From assembly GCF_001189295.1 (NCBI RefSeq), contig NZ_CP012159.1, positions 6,154,525 to 6,218,524 of the forward strand: 64,000 nucleotides of DNA, written 5' to 3'. The notes beneath the pieces were generated by a model. It saw nothing but the letters and a program-made list of their open reading frames with translations. It did not search any database and was not told where the DNA came from. Within the stretch, counting starts at the first letter, position 1. The number at the start of each line of letters is the position of its first letter. The position numbers were made by a program, and so were the translations under genes. The stretch comes from Chondromyces crocatus (GTDB taxonomy: Bacteria > Myxococcota_A > Polyangia > Polyangiales > Polyangiaceae). Shown here one piece after another: positions 36,719-45,875 of the stretch.

Positions 36719-37327
36719 TCAGGTCTCGGCGTCGTCGATCGGAGGCGGCGTTTCGTCGTCTTCTTCTTCTGGCTCGACGGCTGGTGGGATGGGTCTCCAG
36801 ACGAGGCGCTCTCCAGGTCGGAGCAGCTCTTCACCTGCCGTCTTCCGCTGCTCGGACCAGCGCTGGATGGCTTCTGGCGCTCCCTCCCCTGCCCTTTCCG
36901 TTTGCAGGCCGACCTCCCGGCAGAACGCGAGAGCCCAGGGAGCGCGATCCCAGACGCTGGAGACGATGTGGCTGAGATCGTGAGCGCGTGCGCTGTCTTG
37001 CAGGGTCTCGAGCAGCCGCCTCGCGATGCCGAAGCGCTGGTAGTCGGGGTGGACGACGAGATGGATCAAGCGAGCCACGCCCGGGGCTTCGTCGCGCCAG
37101 ATCAGGAAGCCCACGACCTGGTGGTCGGCTTCGGCCACGAGGAGGTCGTGATCGCGGGTCGAGGCCACGAGCTCCGGGAGGGTGCGGGGGGGCCACGAGG
37201 TGTCGTCGAGGCCGATGTCCCTGTACATGGCGGCACAGGCCTGCTCGATCTCGATCAGGGCCGGGAGCTGGGCCTCTTGCAGTTTGGTGACCCGGATCCG
37301 GTCCGGTGGTGTCCGTTCGGCTTCCAT
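36719..37327 (-). CDS. GNAT-family N-acetyltransferase
   Basis: 202 residues from the ATG at 37327. The GNAT fold is visible from ~10 to 165: IRVTKLQEAQLPALIEIEQA, DLLVAEADHQVVGFLIWRDE, then motif A VARLIHLVVHPDYQRFGIAR with the acetyl-CoA loop QRFGIARRLL, and ALAFCREVGLQTE near the end. An acidic tail (EPEEEDDETPPP) closes the protein. The substrate cannot be told. It faces bamB across the dif gap. Confidence 0.85.
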   Translation of the reverse strand: MEAERTPPDRIRVTKLQEAQLPALIEIEQACAAMYRDIGLDDTSWPPRTLPELVASTRDHDLLVAEADHQVVGFLIWRDEAPGVARLIHLVVHPDYQRFGIARRLLETLQDSARAHDLSHIVSSVWDRAPWALAFCREVGLQTERAGEGAPEAIQRWSEQRKTAGEELLRPGERLVWRPIPPAVEPEEEDDETPPPIDDAET

Positions 37328-37391
37328 GGGGCGAGCGTAGCGCCAGATCGAGCGGACTGCGGTGGGTTCCTCGGTCCGAGGATCCCGAAGA

Positions 37392-39218
37392 TCAGGCGCC
37401 GCCGCCGAGGAGTCGCGCGAGGGTGGCGCCTTCGCTGGCGCTGAGCGGGACGAGGATGGCGGTGGTCGCGCCGGCGGGAGGCTCGGTGCGCTCGTCGAGG
37501 AGGACCACCCGGACTTCGCCCGGGGTCGCGGTGGCGAGAACGGCGACCCGGAGGGCTGGCAAGGCTTCGACGGGAGGGCTCGGGACGCGCGGGGGGGCCG
37601 GCGCGTGCCACCGGGTGAGATCCGTGGCCCAGGTGGGATCGGCCTGGAAGGTGGCGGTGTCGTCGCCTTCGGCCGCGCTGTCACGGTCCGACTGGGGAGT
37701 GCGCGGTTGTTCTGCGAGGCCCGCCTCGGCGAGGGTTTCACCCTGGACCGGGCCGTCGGGGTTCGTGGATCCCGACCAGGCTTCGGCAGCAGGGCTGGCC
37801 GGGATGGGCGGTGATGCGATGAGGGCTGGGGACGTGGACTCCAGGATGAGGGGGGCGACGTCCGTGCGAGCGCCTTCGATGATACGGGTGTCCTCGTCGA
37901 GGTCGTCGATGCGGATGTTCGCGAGCTCGGGATGCTCGCGGCCGCGCGCAGCGAGTGCGGCGAGTTCCTGTTCGCGCAGGAAGTCGACGTGGAGCCGCTG
38001 CATCGTCACCTCTTCGTCCCAGCGGAGGCCCGCCGAGGCGATGGCAGGGACGCCGCGCTGTCGCTGGGATGGGGTTCGCGCGGTGTCGGGCGCGGTGTTG
38101 GGATCGAGCTGGGGTCGCGACTCCGGGGGCTCGGGAGGGAGCCCGAGCGCATCCCGCGCGGCCGCGCTGTCACCGATGGGGGGAGCAAGCCCGAGCTGGG
38201 TGGAGACGCGCGGTTGCTGTCGTTGACGCGTCGGGGCCTCGGAGGTGAGGGGCGTGGCGGGATGCTCCGCCGCAGTGCGTGGCTCCTGGGGTCGCCGGTG
38301 CTGGCGAGGGTCCAGCTCGGGAGGGGCCGCGATGGAGGGGGGTCTCCCCTGCGCGCCGCTGGGGGCTCGAGCGGAGGTGTGCAGACGCGGATCGATGGAG
38401 GGAGCCTGCGCGGGAGCAGGATGATGGGGAGCTGGGTGCGCGGCGGGAGGTCGGGCCGAGGGACCTGGCCTGCCTGCGGGCAGCGGTTGGGGTGGAGGCT
38501 GTCGCGAGGGGTGCTGGCCTCGAGGGGGATGCTCCGAACGCATGGCCGGTGGTGAGGCCGAGGCGCTGCGGACCGCTGCAGCGGGAGGTGGCGCAGAGAC
38601 GTGGCGCGCCAGTCCTGGTGGTGGGGGGGCCGCCGAGGGATGGCGCGGCGCAGGCCCCGGGGCCGCGGAGAGGCTGCGCGCGGGCGGAGGCGCAGAGTGT
38701 GCGCGGTTCGGAGGAGGCGGGGGCGCGTTGCGGGCTGGTGGCGCGGCGGACGACGTCCGGGGGGACGGGGGCGGGCTCGCCGTCGGGCCCGAAGGCGCTC
38801 GGTGCACGGCGCCGGGCGTTGGGGTCTGCGCCGCGGGGCTCTGCGTGGGGAGCGGTGGCGCTGCGCTGGAAAGGCGTGGAGGGGGCGCTGCGCTGGACAT
38901 CCGGGGGGGAGGCGCGACGCTCGATGCCTGAGGGGTGAGGCTGGTGGTCTCCGGAGGAGGCGCGACGCTCGACGTCTGCGGTGGAGGGGCCACGCTGGAG
39001 GTCAGCTTGGTGGCGATCTCGGCGGCGACCTTGAAGAGCTCCAGCGAGCGAACGTCGGCGTTGGCGTCGGATGCCTGTTCGGCGGCGCGACGGAGCCACT
39101 TCAGACTCTCTTCGTGTTCGCCTCGTCCCCAGAGCGCGTTTGCCGTCAGCAACGCCAGGTGAACATCCTCGTTGTCGTCATCCCGGGGCGGCGGGATCTG
39201 GCGCAGCTGAACCTCCAT
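37392..39218 (-). CDS. Proline-rich protein with N-terminal TPR-like helices
   Basis: 608 residues. The first ~70 residues look like one or two TPR helices (DVHLALLTANALWGRGEHEE, SLKWLRRAAEQASDAN). Then comes ~300 residues of Pro/Ala/Ser repeats, several of the form SSVAPPP or SSAAPPP, and a C-terminal ~90-residue folded part (ALRVAVLATATPGEVRVVLL). No signal peptide. It is divergent from the kinase gene at 39369. Function unknown; the repeats could tether binding partners. Confidence 0.55.
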   Translation of the reverse strand: MEVQLRQIPPPRDDDNEDVHLALLTANALWGRGEHEESLKWLRRAAEQASDANADVRSLELFKVAAEIATKLTSSVAPPPQTSSVAPPPETTSLTPQASSVAPPPRMSSAAPPPRLSSAAPPLPTQSPAAQTPTPGAVHRAPSGPTASPPPSPRTSSAAPPARNAPPPPPNRAHSAPPPARSLSAAPGPAPRHPSAAPPPPGLARHVSAPPPAAAVRSASASPPAMRSEHPPRGQHPSRQPPPQPLPAGRPGPSARPPAAHPAPHHPAPAQAPSIDPRLHTSARAPSGAQGRPPSIAAPPELDPRQHRRPQEPRTAAEHPATPLTSEAPTRQRQQPRVSTQLGLAPPIGDSAAARDALGLPPEPPESRPQLDPNTAPDTARTPSQRQRGVPAIASAGLRWDEEVTMQRLHVDFLREQELAALAARGREHPELANIRIDDLDEDTRIIEGARTDVAPLILESTSPALIASPPIPASPAAEAWSGSTNPDGPVQGETLAEAGLAEQPRTPQSDRDSAAEGDDTATFQADPTWATDLTRWHAPAPPRVPSPPVEALPALRVAVLATATPGEVRVVLLDERTEPPAGATTAILVPLSASEGATLARLLGGGA

Positions 39219-39368
39219 ATCACCTCGTGAGGAGACGGGCTCTACCGTGTATCACGATTCGCACAGTGGGGTATCGAAACGTCATCGGTCGATGGTGCCC
39301 AAGGAGGCGAAGAGTATCGTGAAAGAGCCTGACCCGTTGATACCTGTGCCGAGTCGCCGGCCGCAACC

Positions 39369-40844
39369 TTGAGCAAGGCGCCCGGTTCGTGGCACGCTGA
39401 GCGCCCCGTCGGGGGCCTGACCCCACACGCCGCTGCGGTTGAGGACCGCGCAGGAGCGCCGTTGCTGTTCCCTTCGGAGTTGAAGCCAGGAGATACGCTG
39501 GGTCGCTACGAGATCCTCGCGCCCATTGCCAAAGGTGGCATGGCTGCCGTGTGGGCCGCGCGGCTCGTGGGCACGCGCGGTTTCCAGAAGATCGTCGCCA
39601 TCAAGACGATGCTTCCTGATCTCAGCGACAACGCCGACTTCGAGGCGATGTTCCTCGATGAGGCCCGGCTCGCGTCGCGCATCCGTCACCCCCACGTGGT
39701 GGAGATCGTGGATCTCGGTGACGAGGAGGGGCTGCTCTACCTGGTGATGGAGTGGGTCGACGGGGAGACCATCTTCACGCTCAACAAGAGCGCCAAGGCA
39801 AACGGTGGCATCCCGCTCCGCATCTTGTTGAAGATCGTGAGCGACGCCTGCGCGGGGCTGCACGCAGCGCACGAGCTGCGCGACGACAAGGGGCAGCTCC
39901 TCAACCTGGTCCATCGCGACATCTCGCCACAGAACATCATGGTGTCGTTCGACGGGATCGTGAAGATCGTCGACTTCGGCGTGGCCAAGGCTGCTGGACG
40001 CTTGCACGAGACGCAGGTGGGCAGCGTGATGAAGGGGAAGGTCCCGTACCTGTCCCCGGAGCAGCTCATGTCGGGCAAGGTCGATCGGCGCGCCGACATC
40101 TTCGCGCTCGGCATCCTCATCTACGCAAGCCTGACGGGGAAGCACCCTTTCCGCGGGGAGAACGACGCGAGGACGATCGAGAACATCGCGCGGCGGGCCC
40201 ACGTGCCACTGCGCGACTTCGCGCTCGACGTGCCGCCGGAGCTGGAGGACGCCGTCGATCGGGCACTGTCGAAGAACCCTGCCGATCGCTGGCCGGACTG
40301 TGCTGCGCTGCAGCGTGCGCTGCAGGAGATGGCGAGCACGGTCGGCCCCCCTGTCACGGATGGCGACGTGGCTCGGTATGTGCGCTCGACGCTGGGGGAT
40401 GTCGTCGAGGAGCGTCGCAAGCGTCTGGCGGTGGCCATCCAGCTCGCGGACGCCCGTGTGGGCACGGATCGGAGCCGCTCTTCGGGGGTGAGACCCGCCA
40501 CGCGGGGAGGCGCACCGCTTCCGGCGACCTACTCGGGCATCATCCCGGTCCAGCTGGATGAGCGGGCCGAGGAGCAGGACGCGGCGCCAGAGTCGGTCCC
40601 CTTGGCGCCCGATGCGCGCGCGGTGGCACCAGGAGCCATCCTCGCGACGACCCGTCCACGTCGGTCTGCGCTGCCCTATGCGCTGGTCGCCGTCCTCGTC
40701 TTGCTGGTTGGTGCCGCCCTCGCCCTCCGTGCGGGCTTGCTTCCCGTGCCGGACGCCGTTCGTCCTCACCTGCCGCGGCTCATCGCACCGCCGCAGAGCG
40801 GTGGACCGCCAGCGCCGGCCGACCCAGCCCCCCTCCAGCCCTAG
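39369..40844 (+). CDS. Membrane-anchored Ser/Thr protein kinase
   Basis: 491 residues from a TTG; no ATG lies before the kinase domain. The kinase domain spans ~46-310: glycine loop IAKGGMAAVWAAR, VAIK lysine, catalytic loop HRDISPQN (the ISPQN form common in myxobacterial Pkn proteins), DFG as IVDFGVAKA, and YLSPEQL. A linker follows and one membrane segment is at ~437-458 (LPYALVAVLVLLVGAALALR), leaving a short periplasmic Pro-rich tail rather than a sensor domain. It probably phosphorylates cytoplasmic targets; the input is unknown. Confidence 0.92.
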   Translation: MSKAPGSWHAERPVGGLTPHAAAVEDRAGAPLLFPSELKPGDTLGRYEILAPIAKGGMAAVWAARLVGTRGFQKIVAIKTMLPDLSDNADFEAMFLDEARLASRIRHPHVVEIVDLGDEEGLLYLVMEWVDGETIFTLNKSAKANGGIPLRILLKIVSDACAGLHAAHELRDDKGQLLNLVHRDISPQNIMVSFDGIVKIVDFGVAKAAGRLHETQVGSVMKGKVPYLSPEQLMSGKVDRRADIFALGILIYASLTGKHPFRGENDARTIENIARRAHVPLRDFALDVPPELEDAVDRALSKNPADRWPDCAALQRALQEMASTVGPPVTDGDVARYVRSTLGDVVEERRKRLAVAIQLADARVGTDRSRSSGVRPATRGGAPLPATYSGIIPVQLDERAEEQDAAPESVPLAPDARAVAPGAILATTRPRRSALPYALVAVLVLLVGAALALRAGLLPVPDAVRPHLPRLIAPPQSGGPPAPADPAPLQP

Positions 40845-41010
40845 CGATCGTTGCGACGTCAGCGCCGCGATCGCGCGGCGCCACCACGCCGGCGGCATCG
40901 CGTTCTGCGATGCTGGCACTGCGAGCCAGCGTCACCACGTGCTGCAAATGCAGAGAGAGCAGGCCACCTGCGCCTGCTCTCTCTCTCCGTCCTACCCAGA
41001 CCGGGGCAGG

Positions 41011-41814
41011 TCAGTAAACGCCGGCTCTCGGCTCCGGAATGCACACGCCCATCGTGCAGAGCAGGAGATCGATGTCGCCTGCTGCGCAATACACCTGACG
41101 GGTGCAGTAGTCGTCGAAGGCACAGAGCCGGTGGCAAGACTCCTCGTTACCGAGTCCTCCCGTGAACGTCACGCAGTCCCACCCGCTGGTGATCCAGAGC
41201 CCTTCGGACTGGCTGGTGTCGAAGAGGCACGCCGGCGATCGGGTCTCGGGATCGAACACCTCCGCCGTGCACGGGCGGTTCGGCTTGAGCCGCGCTCGCG
41301 CGGAGGACATCGTGTTGAGCAGGTAGGTGAAATCACACGTCTGCTCGAGCTGCACCTCGCGGCTGACGCGGGTTCGCAGCTGATCCTTCTTCATTGCGTA
41401 GGAGCGCACCGCCCGGATCGCCGACAGCAGCTCGGTATTGCCCTCTTCGGGCTTCGTCCCGGATCGAAGGGCAGTGAGCGCGCGATCGACGAGCTGCTCG
41501 GCCTCGGGATCACGCCCCGCCGAGCCGTCCTTGGCGTAGCCGAGGCGCACGTAGCTGGGAGGCGTGCGGGAGTTGCAGGGCTTGGCGTGATCCCAGAGTT
41601 GCGGATTGACGATCGTCGGTCGCTTGCTGAAAGGCTCCTTGCAAACGCCTACCGCGCCCGGTGGGAGCGCACCAGAGGCCCGCTCGGAGGGTTGCCCCGG
41701 GCCTTCGTGCATGTACTCGGTCGATGCACAGCCCGCGGCGTGGGTCATCGCGAGTGTGCAACCTGTCATGAGGAGCGCCGCCAATCGGTGCGGAGCGGAC
41801 ATGTTCTGCGCCAC
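41011..41814 (-). CDS. Lipoprotein, unknown function
   Basis: 267 residues. The N-terminal signal has a lipobox LMTGC (Cys19), with a second possible one, HAAGC, at Cys29. The mature protein has many cysteines towards the C-terminus (for example GNEESCHRLCAFDDYCTRQV and DLLLCTMGVC), suggesting disulphides. Helices at ~95-160 are charged. No family is recognised. It converges with the kinase gene. Confidence 0.6.
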   Translation of the reverse strand: MAQNMSAPHRLAALLMTGCTLAMTHAAGCASTEYMHEGPGQPSERASGALPPGAVGVCKEPFSKRPTIVNPQLWDHAKPCNSRTPPSYVRLGYAKDGSAGRDPEAEQLVDRALTALRSGTKPEEGNTELLSAIRAVRSYAMKKDQLRTRVSREVQLEQTCDFTYLLNTMSSARARLKPNRPCTAEVFDPETRSPACLFDTSQSEGLWITSGWDCVTFTGGLGNEESCHRLCAFDDYCTRQVYCAAGDIDLLLCTMGVCIPEPRAGVY

Positions 41815-41876
41815 GAAGGCACGGTAGCAGAGGCCGCGACCCCGCCGAAATCTCTGTCGTACACTTCCTCGACGAA

Positions 41877-41899
41877 GCGGAGAAAACAGCCTTCTCCGC
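41877..41899. terminator. Hairpin downstream of the carboxylate-amine ligase gene
   Basis: GCGGAGAA (41877-41884), 7-base loop, TTCTCCGC (41892-41899), an 8-bp perfect stem about 90 bases past the ligase stop. The tail is only weakly T-rich on either strand. Confidence 0.35.
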
Positions 41900-41990
41900 C
41901 CTCCCCTACCCCTGCCAAGGAGCCAGCCCGACCCGGTCGAGTGGGGGGTCGAGGGACCCGGGGCCGCCCACGTTCCCCCCGCGCGGACGT

Positions 41991-43118
41991 CTAGAGCCCG
42001 AGGGACGACTGGACGATCAGCTCATCGACGACGGCCTGGTAGGAGCCAGTCTTGGCAAAGACCGCGAGCTGCCGGTCGGCACTGGTGCCTTCCTTCAGGA
42101 TTCCGCGGATGCGCTCCAGCGCCGCCTGCGAGTGGAAGATGACGGCCGCTTCCTCCACGAAATCGAGCAGCTCGCCCACCAGGTGGCGGACGGGCACCTG
42201 CTCCTGCTTGCCGAAATCGATGAGCTGGCCATCGATCCCGTACCGCACGGCGCGCCACTTGTTCTCCTCGATCAGCTCCCGCGAGTACTCACGGAACGCC
42301 CAGTTGCGGCGGTAGAGCAGGTAGAGCTTGCCCATGAGCGCCTGGATGAGCGCCGCGATCGCGAGCGTGTCGTCCACGCGGGTGGTCATGTCACAGACGC
42401 GCACCTCGACGGTGTCGAAGAACGGGTGAGGGCGGACGTCCCACCAGATCTTCTTCGCGTTGTCGATACACCCCGTCTTGACGAGGGTGTCGACGAAACG
42501 CTGGAACTTGCCATACGAGTCGAAGTGACCGGGGATGCCCGTCCGCGGGAAGCGCTTGAAGATCTCGGTCCGGATGCTCTTGAGGCCCGACGGGCGCCCC
42601 AGCCAGAACGGCGAGCTCGTGGAGATGGCGAGGATGTGCGGCAGGAAGTACCGGACCTGGTTGGTCAGCGCCATCGCGACCTCCTTGTCCTTGATGCCGA
42701 CATGCACATGCAGGCCGAAGATCAGGTTCGCGCGCGCGACGTCCTGTAGATCTTCGACGATGCCCTTGTAGCGTTCGCCGTCGGTGATCTCCTGCTTCTT
42801 CCAGTCGCTGAAGGGGTGGGTCCCGGCCGCGACGATGCGCATGCCGCCCTTCTCGGCGAGGGTCTTCAAGCTTCCCCGCAGCTCGCAGATCTCGTCGCGG
42901 GCCTGGTTGATGTCACGGCAGATCCCCGTGCCGGTCTCGACGACCGATTGATGCATCTCGGGGCGCACCCGCTCGCGCAGGATGGCGCTCTGTCTCCCCT
43001 CCTCCAGGATCTGACTGACGTACGAGCGAAGCTCGCGCGTCTCGGCATCGACGATCTGGAACTCCTCCTCGATGCCTATGGTGAACTGACCGTCGAGAAG
43101 CCCTTGAACCGTTGTCAT
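41991..43118 (-). CDS. YbdK-type carboxylate-amine ligase (glutamate-cysteine ligase GCS2 family)
   Basis: 375 residues, the normal length. Hallmarks: FTIGIEEEFQIVDAETREL at the N-terminus, RPEMHQSVVETGTGICRDI, AGTHPFSDW, NLIFGLHVHVGIKDKE, FDTVEVRVCDMTTRVDDTLA and ENKWRAVRYGIDGQLIDFG. The family joins an amine to a carboxylate with ATP; E. coli YbdK has weak glutamate-cysteine ligase activity. Here it lies just downstream of an ATP-grasp ligase gene, which resembles the two-step layout of glutathione-like synthesis. The true substrates are not known. The stop of the 13-codon ORF just upstream overlaps the GAAGGGG that could be its ribosome binding site. Confidence 0.9.
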   Translation of the reverse strand: MTTVQGLLDGQFTIGIEEEFQIVDAETRELRSYVSQILEEGRQSAILRERVRPEMHQSVVETGTGICRDINQARDEICELRGSLKTLAEKGGMRIVAAGTHPFSDWKKQEITDGERYKGIVEDLQDVARANLIFGLHVHVGIKDKEVAMALTNQVRYFLPHILAISTSSPFWLGRPSGLKSIRTEIFKRFPRTGIPGHFDSYGKFQRFVDTLVKTGCIDNAKKIWWDVRPHPFFDTVEVRVCDMTTRVDDTLAIAALIQALMGKLYLLYRRNWAFREYSRELIEENKWRAVRYGIDGQLIDFGKQEQVPVRHLVGELLDFVEEAAVIFHSQAALERIRGILKEGTSADRQLAVFAKTGSYQAVVDELIVQSSLGL

Positions 43119-43135
43119 GATAAGCGTGGTCCCCT

Positions 43136-43177
43136 TCAGCGTGGCTCGTGCTCGATCTCGATGATGAACGTGGGCAT
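43136..43177 (-). CDS. Possible 13-residue peptide ORF
   Basis: MPTFIIEIEHEPR, 13 codons, with GGGGAAG about five bases before the ATG. It ends 17 bases before the carboxylate-amine ligase start. It could be a leader peptide, a tiny substrate peptide for the two neighbouring ligases, or chance. The surrounding 263 bases (43178-43440) hold nothing else I can support. Confidence 0.25.
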   Translation of the reverse strand: MPTFIIEIEHEPR

Positions 43178-43440
43178 CGCTTCCCCGCTCGATGGGCGCG
43201 GTGCAAAGCGTGTTCGGCAGTGGTGCTGGGCGTGGTCCGGGAAGGTGAATTGCTTCCCGAGGAGGAGGACGGGGAGTGCGCGCGTGCCGAGGTGTCGCCC
43301 CCCGAGGTCCGCTCTTCGATCCCGTTTCTCGTCCTGATCTGGAAGGTCTGCCCCGTCCCCCTCCTCGACCTCCTCGGTCCGGGGGACAGGGTAGCGGCCC
43401 GCGGTCGACACCGCGGCGCGGGGTTGGGGGGCGACCGAGG

Positions 43441-44424
43441 TCACGTCGTGCTTCCGAACCGTATCTTCTCGACGTTGGGGTCGATCAGCTTCGCCCAGTG
43501 ATAGCTGTCGCGCGTCTTGCGCCCCTCTTTTGCAGCGGCCACGGCGAACTCGACCATCCAGTCGATGGAGATGTTGAAGTAGCGCTCGCCCAGGTGCTCG
43601 ACATGCATGTCGGGGGCCGGGTTCGTGAAGTCGATCGCGTACGGGACCCCGTCCTTCACGGCGAACTCGACCGAGTTCATGTCGTACCGGAGCGCCTTGT
43701 TGATGGTGATCGCGTCGTTGATCACCCGGTCGTGCAGATCCTGAGGAAGCCACCTGTCCTCCTCGCGCGGGACGTAGCGGCCCCGGAGCCCCGTCGGACC
43801 GATCTCCTTGGGGTTGTACTGGATGGGCAGGATCCGATCCTGGCCGACGCAGATGCAGCGGATGTAGTCATCGAAGTCGATGAACTGCTGCAAGGTCATC
43901 ACGTTGAGCCCGGAGGCATTGTATGCCGCAAGCAGCTCTGCGGGCGAGCGGACCACCGTCACGTCCTTCCATCCGCCGCCGTCGGCCGGCTTGAGGATGG
44001 CGGGGAAGCCCACGTAGTCGACGATCGCCTCCCAGTTCAGCGGATACTCCAGGTTGCGGAGGCTGCGATCCTTGGAGATGGCCGGGATGTAGTCTTGCTG
44101 GGGGAGCATCACCGTGCGCGGGATGGCGACACCCAGCTGGGAGGCGAGCGAGTAGCCGAAGAATTTGTCGTCTGCGCTCCACCAGAAGGGATCGTTGATC
44201 ACGAAGGCGCCGCCCAGGACCGCCGCCTTCAGGTAGAAGCGGTAGTGCTTCACCTCGTGGCTGATGCGGTCGATGAGCACGCGGTAAGGGCTCTCGAAGC
44301 GCTCCGCCGTGCCGCCGAGTTTCGCGAGTTCGGCCTGGATCCCAGGGATCTTGTTGCACCTCTCGATGAAGGCCTTGGGGAACGAGTGTTCCCAGCCCAC
44401 GAGGACGCCGATTTTCTCCGCCAT
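43441..44424 (-). CDS. ATP-grasp ligase
   Basis: 327 residues from the ATG at 44424, with AGAAGGAG upstream. The ATP-grasp core is visible: VGFPAILKPADGGGWKDVTV (~140-160, the glycine-rich ATP loop), MTLQQFIDFDDYIRCICVGQ, and near the end ALRYDMNSVEFAVKDGVPYA with the metal-binding EFAV...DFTNPAPD. It resembles glutathione synthase/RimK-like ligases that form amide bonds via acyl phosphates. It precedes the YbdK-type gene on the same strand; together they could make a dipeptide- or thiol-like product. The substrate is unknown. Confidence 0.85.
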   Translation of the reverse strand: MAEKIGVLVGWEHSFPKAFIERCNKIPGIQAELAKLGGTAERFESPYRVLIDRISHEVKHYRFYLKAAVLGGAFVINDPFWWSADDKFFGYSLASQLGVAIPRTVMLPQQDYIPAISKDRSLRNLEYPLNWEAIVDYVGFPAILKPADGGGWKDVTVVRSPAELLAAYNASGLNVMTLQQFIDFDDYIRCICVGQDRILPIQYNPKEIGPTGLRGRYVPREEDRWLPQDLHDRVINDAITINKALRYDMNSVEFAVKDGVPYAIDFTNPAPDMHVEHLGERYFNISIDWMVEFAVAAAKEGRKTRDSYHWAKLIDPNVEKIRFGSTT

Positions 44425-45100
44425 ACGCTCCTTCTCTCTTCCGCTCTTGGGCAACCGTGACGCGCTTGCCGGGCAATTCTGCGGCAAGCAGCGTACTGGC
44501 GGATAGTCCGGAAACCCAGAGAAGAGAAGCGAGGATGGCTGCTCGAGGCCTCGGGTGTCCCCGGGTCGCATGACGCTCTTCGCGGAGGCCCAAGGCCGCA
44601 GGCACGTCACACCACCAGAGCCCCCGCCGTGGTTGGGCCACCAAGACCCTCGCCCGTCATGTCACCCCGGTCCAGCCGGGTCGAGACGGATAGACAGGGT
44701 CGAGATGAGGAGACAGGAGGAGTGAGAGAGGGCGGGGGCGAGATGATGGAGGCCTTCTGATGAGGGAGGGGGCATGTCTGTCTCTGGAAACGAAGAAGGC
44801 CGCTGGACTGGGGACGAGGAGGGTCTCCGGGAGCAGAGAGGAGGTGACCCAGGCTTTGGTCGAGAGGGCGGAGGACGCGCGATGATGCGTCTGCTTCGAG
44901 GGGGGCGTAAGCGAGATCCCCTTCCGGAAGAATCGACATCACCGAGTCGATTCGCCCATTGACAAATGAAGCATCTGCGGGCACTTACCGCGTGCCGGTT
45001 GGGTTGGCCCTGGTAGCAGGGCTGGCCTCGCAGGGCCGCGGAAGCATTGCGAATGGTGTATTCAGAAGCCATTCACGAGAAAACGCGATAAAAAAGAAAC
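44425..45100. other. Gene-free stretch between the ligase operon and tRNA genes
   Basis: A purine-rich part (about 44660-44800, runs of GAGGAG and GAGAGAGG) may include the ligase operon promoter and leader. Open frames here show no ribosome binding site and implausible composition. I see no known RNA. Confidence 0.4.
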
Positions 45101-45128
45101 TTGACAGAATGAGTTTCGCGATTAGAGT
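45101..45128 (+). promoter_or_regulatory. Sigma70 promoter of the tRNA unit
   Basis: TTGACA (45101-45106, perfect -35), 16 bases, TAGAGT (45123-45128, 4/6 -10). An A-rich tract (GATAAAAAAGAAAC) just upstream may act as an UP element. It ends 17 bases before the first tRNA. Confidence 0.75.
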
Positions 45129-45145
45129 GGCGCGACTCTCCGACA

Positions 45146-45220
45146 GGGCGGGTAGCTCAGTGGCAGAGCGCTGGCCTTACAAGCCGGTGGTCGCAGGTTC
45201 GACCCCTGTCCCGCCCACCA
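45146..45220 (+). tRNA. tRNA-Val (anticodon UAC)
   Basis: Acceptor GGGCGGG pairs with CCCGCCC, followed by A and an encoded CCA. The anticodon stem CTGGC/GCCGG holds the loop CTTACAA, anticodon UAC, reading GUA-type valine codons. The T loop is GGTTCGACCC. 75 bases. Confidence 0.96.
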
Positions 45221-45269
45221 GGTGGGGTAGGCACTCTACTTCGTCTTCGTCGTCAGTGGTTTGATTCTT

Positions 45270-45346
<77 letters not shown>

Positions 45347-45390
45347 ACTTTTCGACTGATTCGCTTTGTAACTTAATCGCTTCTATCGAG

Positions 45391-45421
45391 CACCCTGTCT
45401 TTGACAGGGTGTTTTCGTTTT
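45391..45421 (+). terminator. Rho-independent terminator of the tRNA unit
   Basis: CACCCTGTC, loop TTT, GACAGGGTG (9-bp perfect stem), then TTTTCGTTTT. A textbook terminator 45 bases after tRNA-Asp. Confidence 0.93.
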
Positions 45422-45875
45422 GTCTCTGGGTTTTCCGAAGCGATAGGGACGGCTGGACGAGACAGAACCGGGAGCTGGTCGAGCGTGTCTACCTGAAGGC
45501 GTGCGCTGCGTCGGCCGGGTGTTGATCGAATTTTCCGGGCGGGCTTGTTCGCGGCAGATACCTCGCGACGATCCTCGTGAGGCAGGTAACCGCGCGTCGT
45601 CGAACGCAATCGAGTCATGCGGTCCCTCCCCTGCAAGGTGACCTGCGGGGGGTCGCCAGAAGGGCCGTCGACGCAGACCCTTGGTGCATGTCCCGTTATC
45701 GCCCTCTACCCCCGAAAGGCCATCAGCGATATGGCGATCGGGGTCTGCCATGCCTGGCCTGCCTTCGCGTTGACTTCAATGGCGAGCTGAGCTGGTTGGT
45801 GCGCCCCCCGAAGCCCTCGGATCCAGGTTACCCTGCCGCGGGCTCCGCGGGCGCTCGCGGGAAAAGCCAAGAGGG
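45422..45875. other. Gene-free stretch before the giant kinase gene
   Basis: No frame with a start signal. GCAGACCC (45673) and its complement GGGTCTGC (45741) form a distant 8-base inverted repeat of unknown meaning. The promoter of the kinase gene at 45876 must lie here; I cannot point to it. Confidence 0.35.

Noticed and set aside
44607..44984. Minus-strand frame of 125 codons upstream of the tRNA genes
   Set aside because: Low-complexity Ser/Pro-rich product, no ribosome binding site, overlapping purine-rich non-coding DNA.
45673..45748. Inverted repeat GCAGACCC / GGGTCTGC as a terminator or attachment site
   Set aside because: Only 8 bases, 60 bases apart, with no other supporting signal; easily chance.
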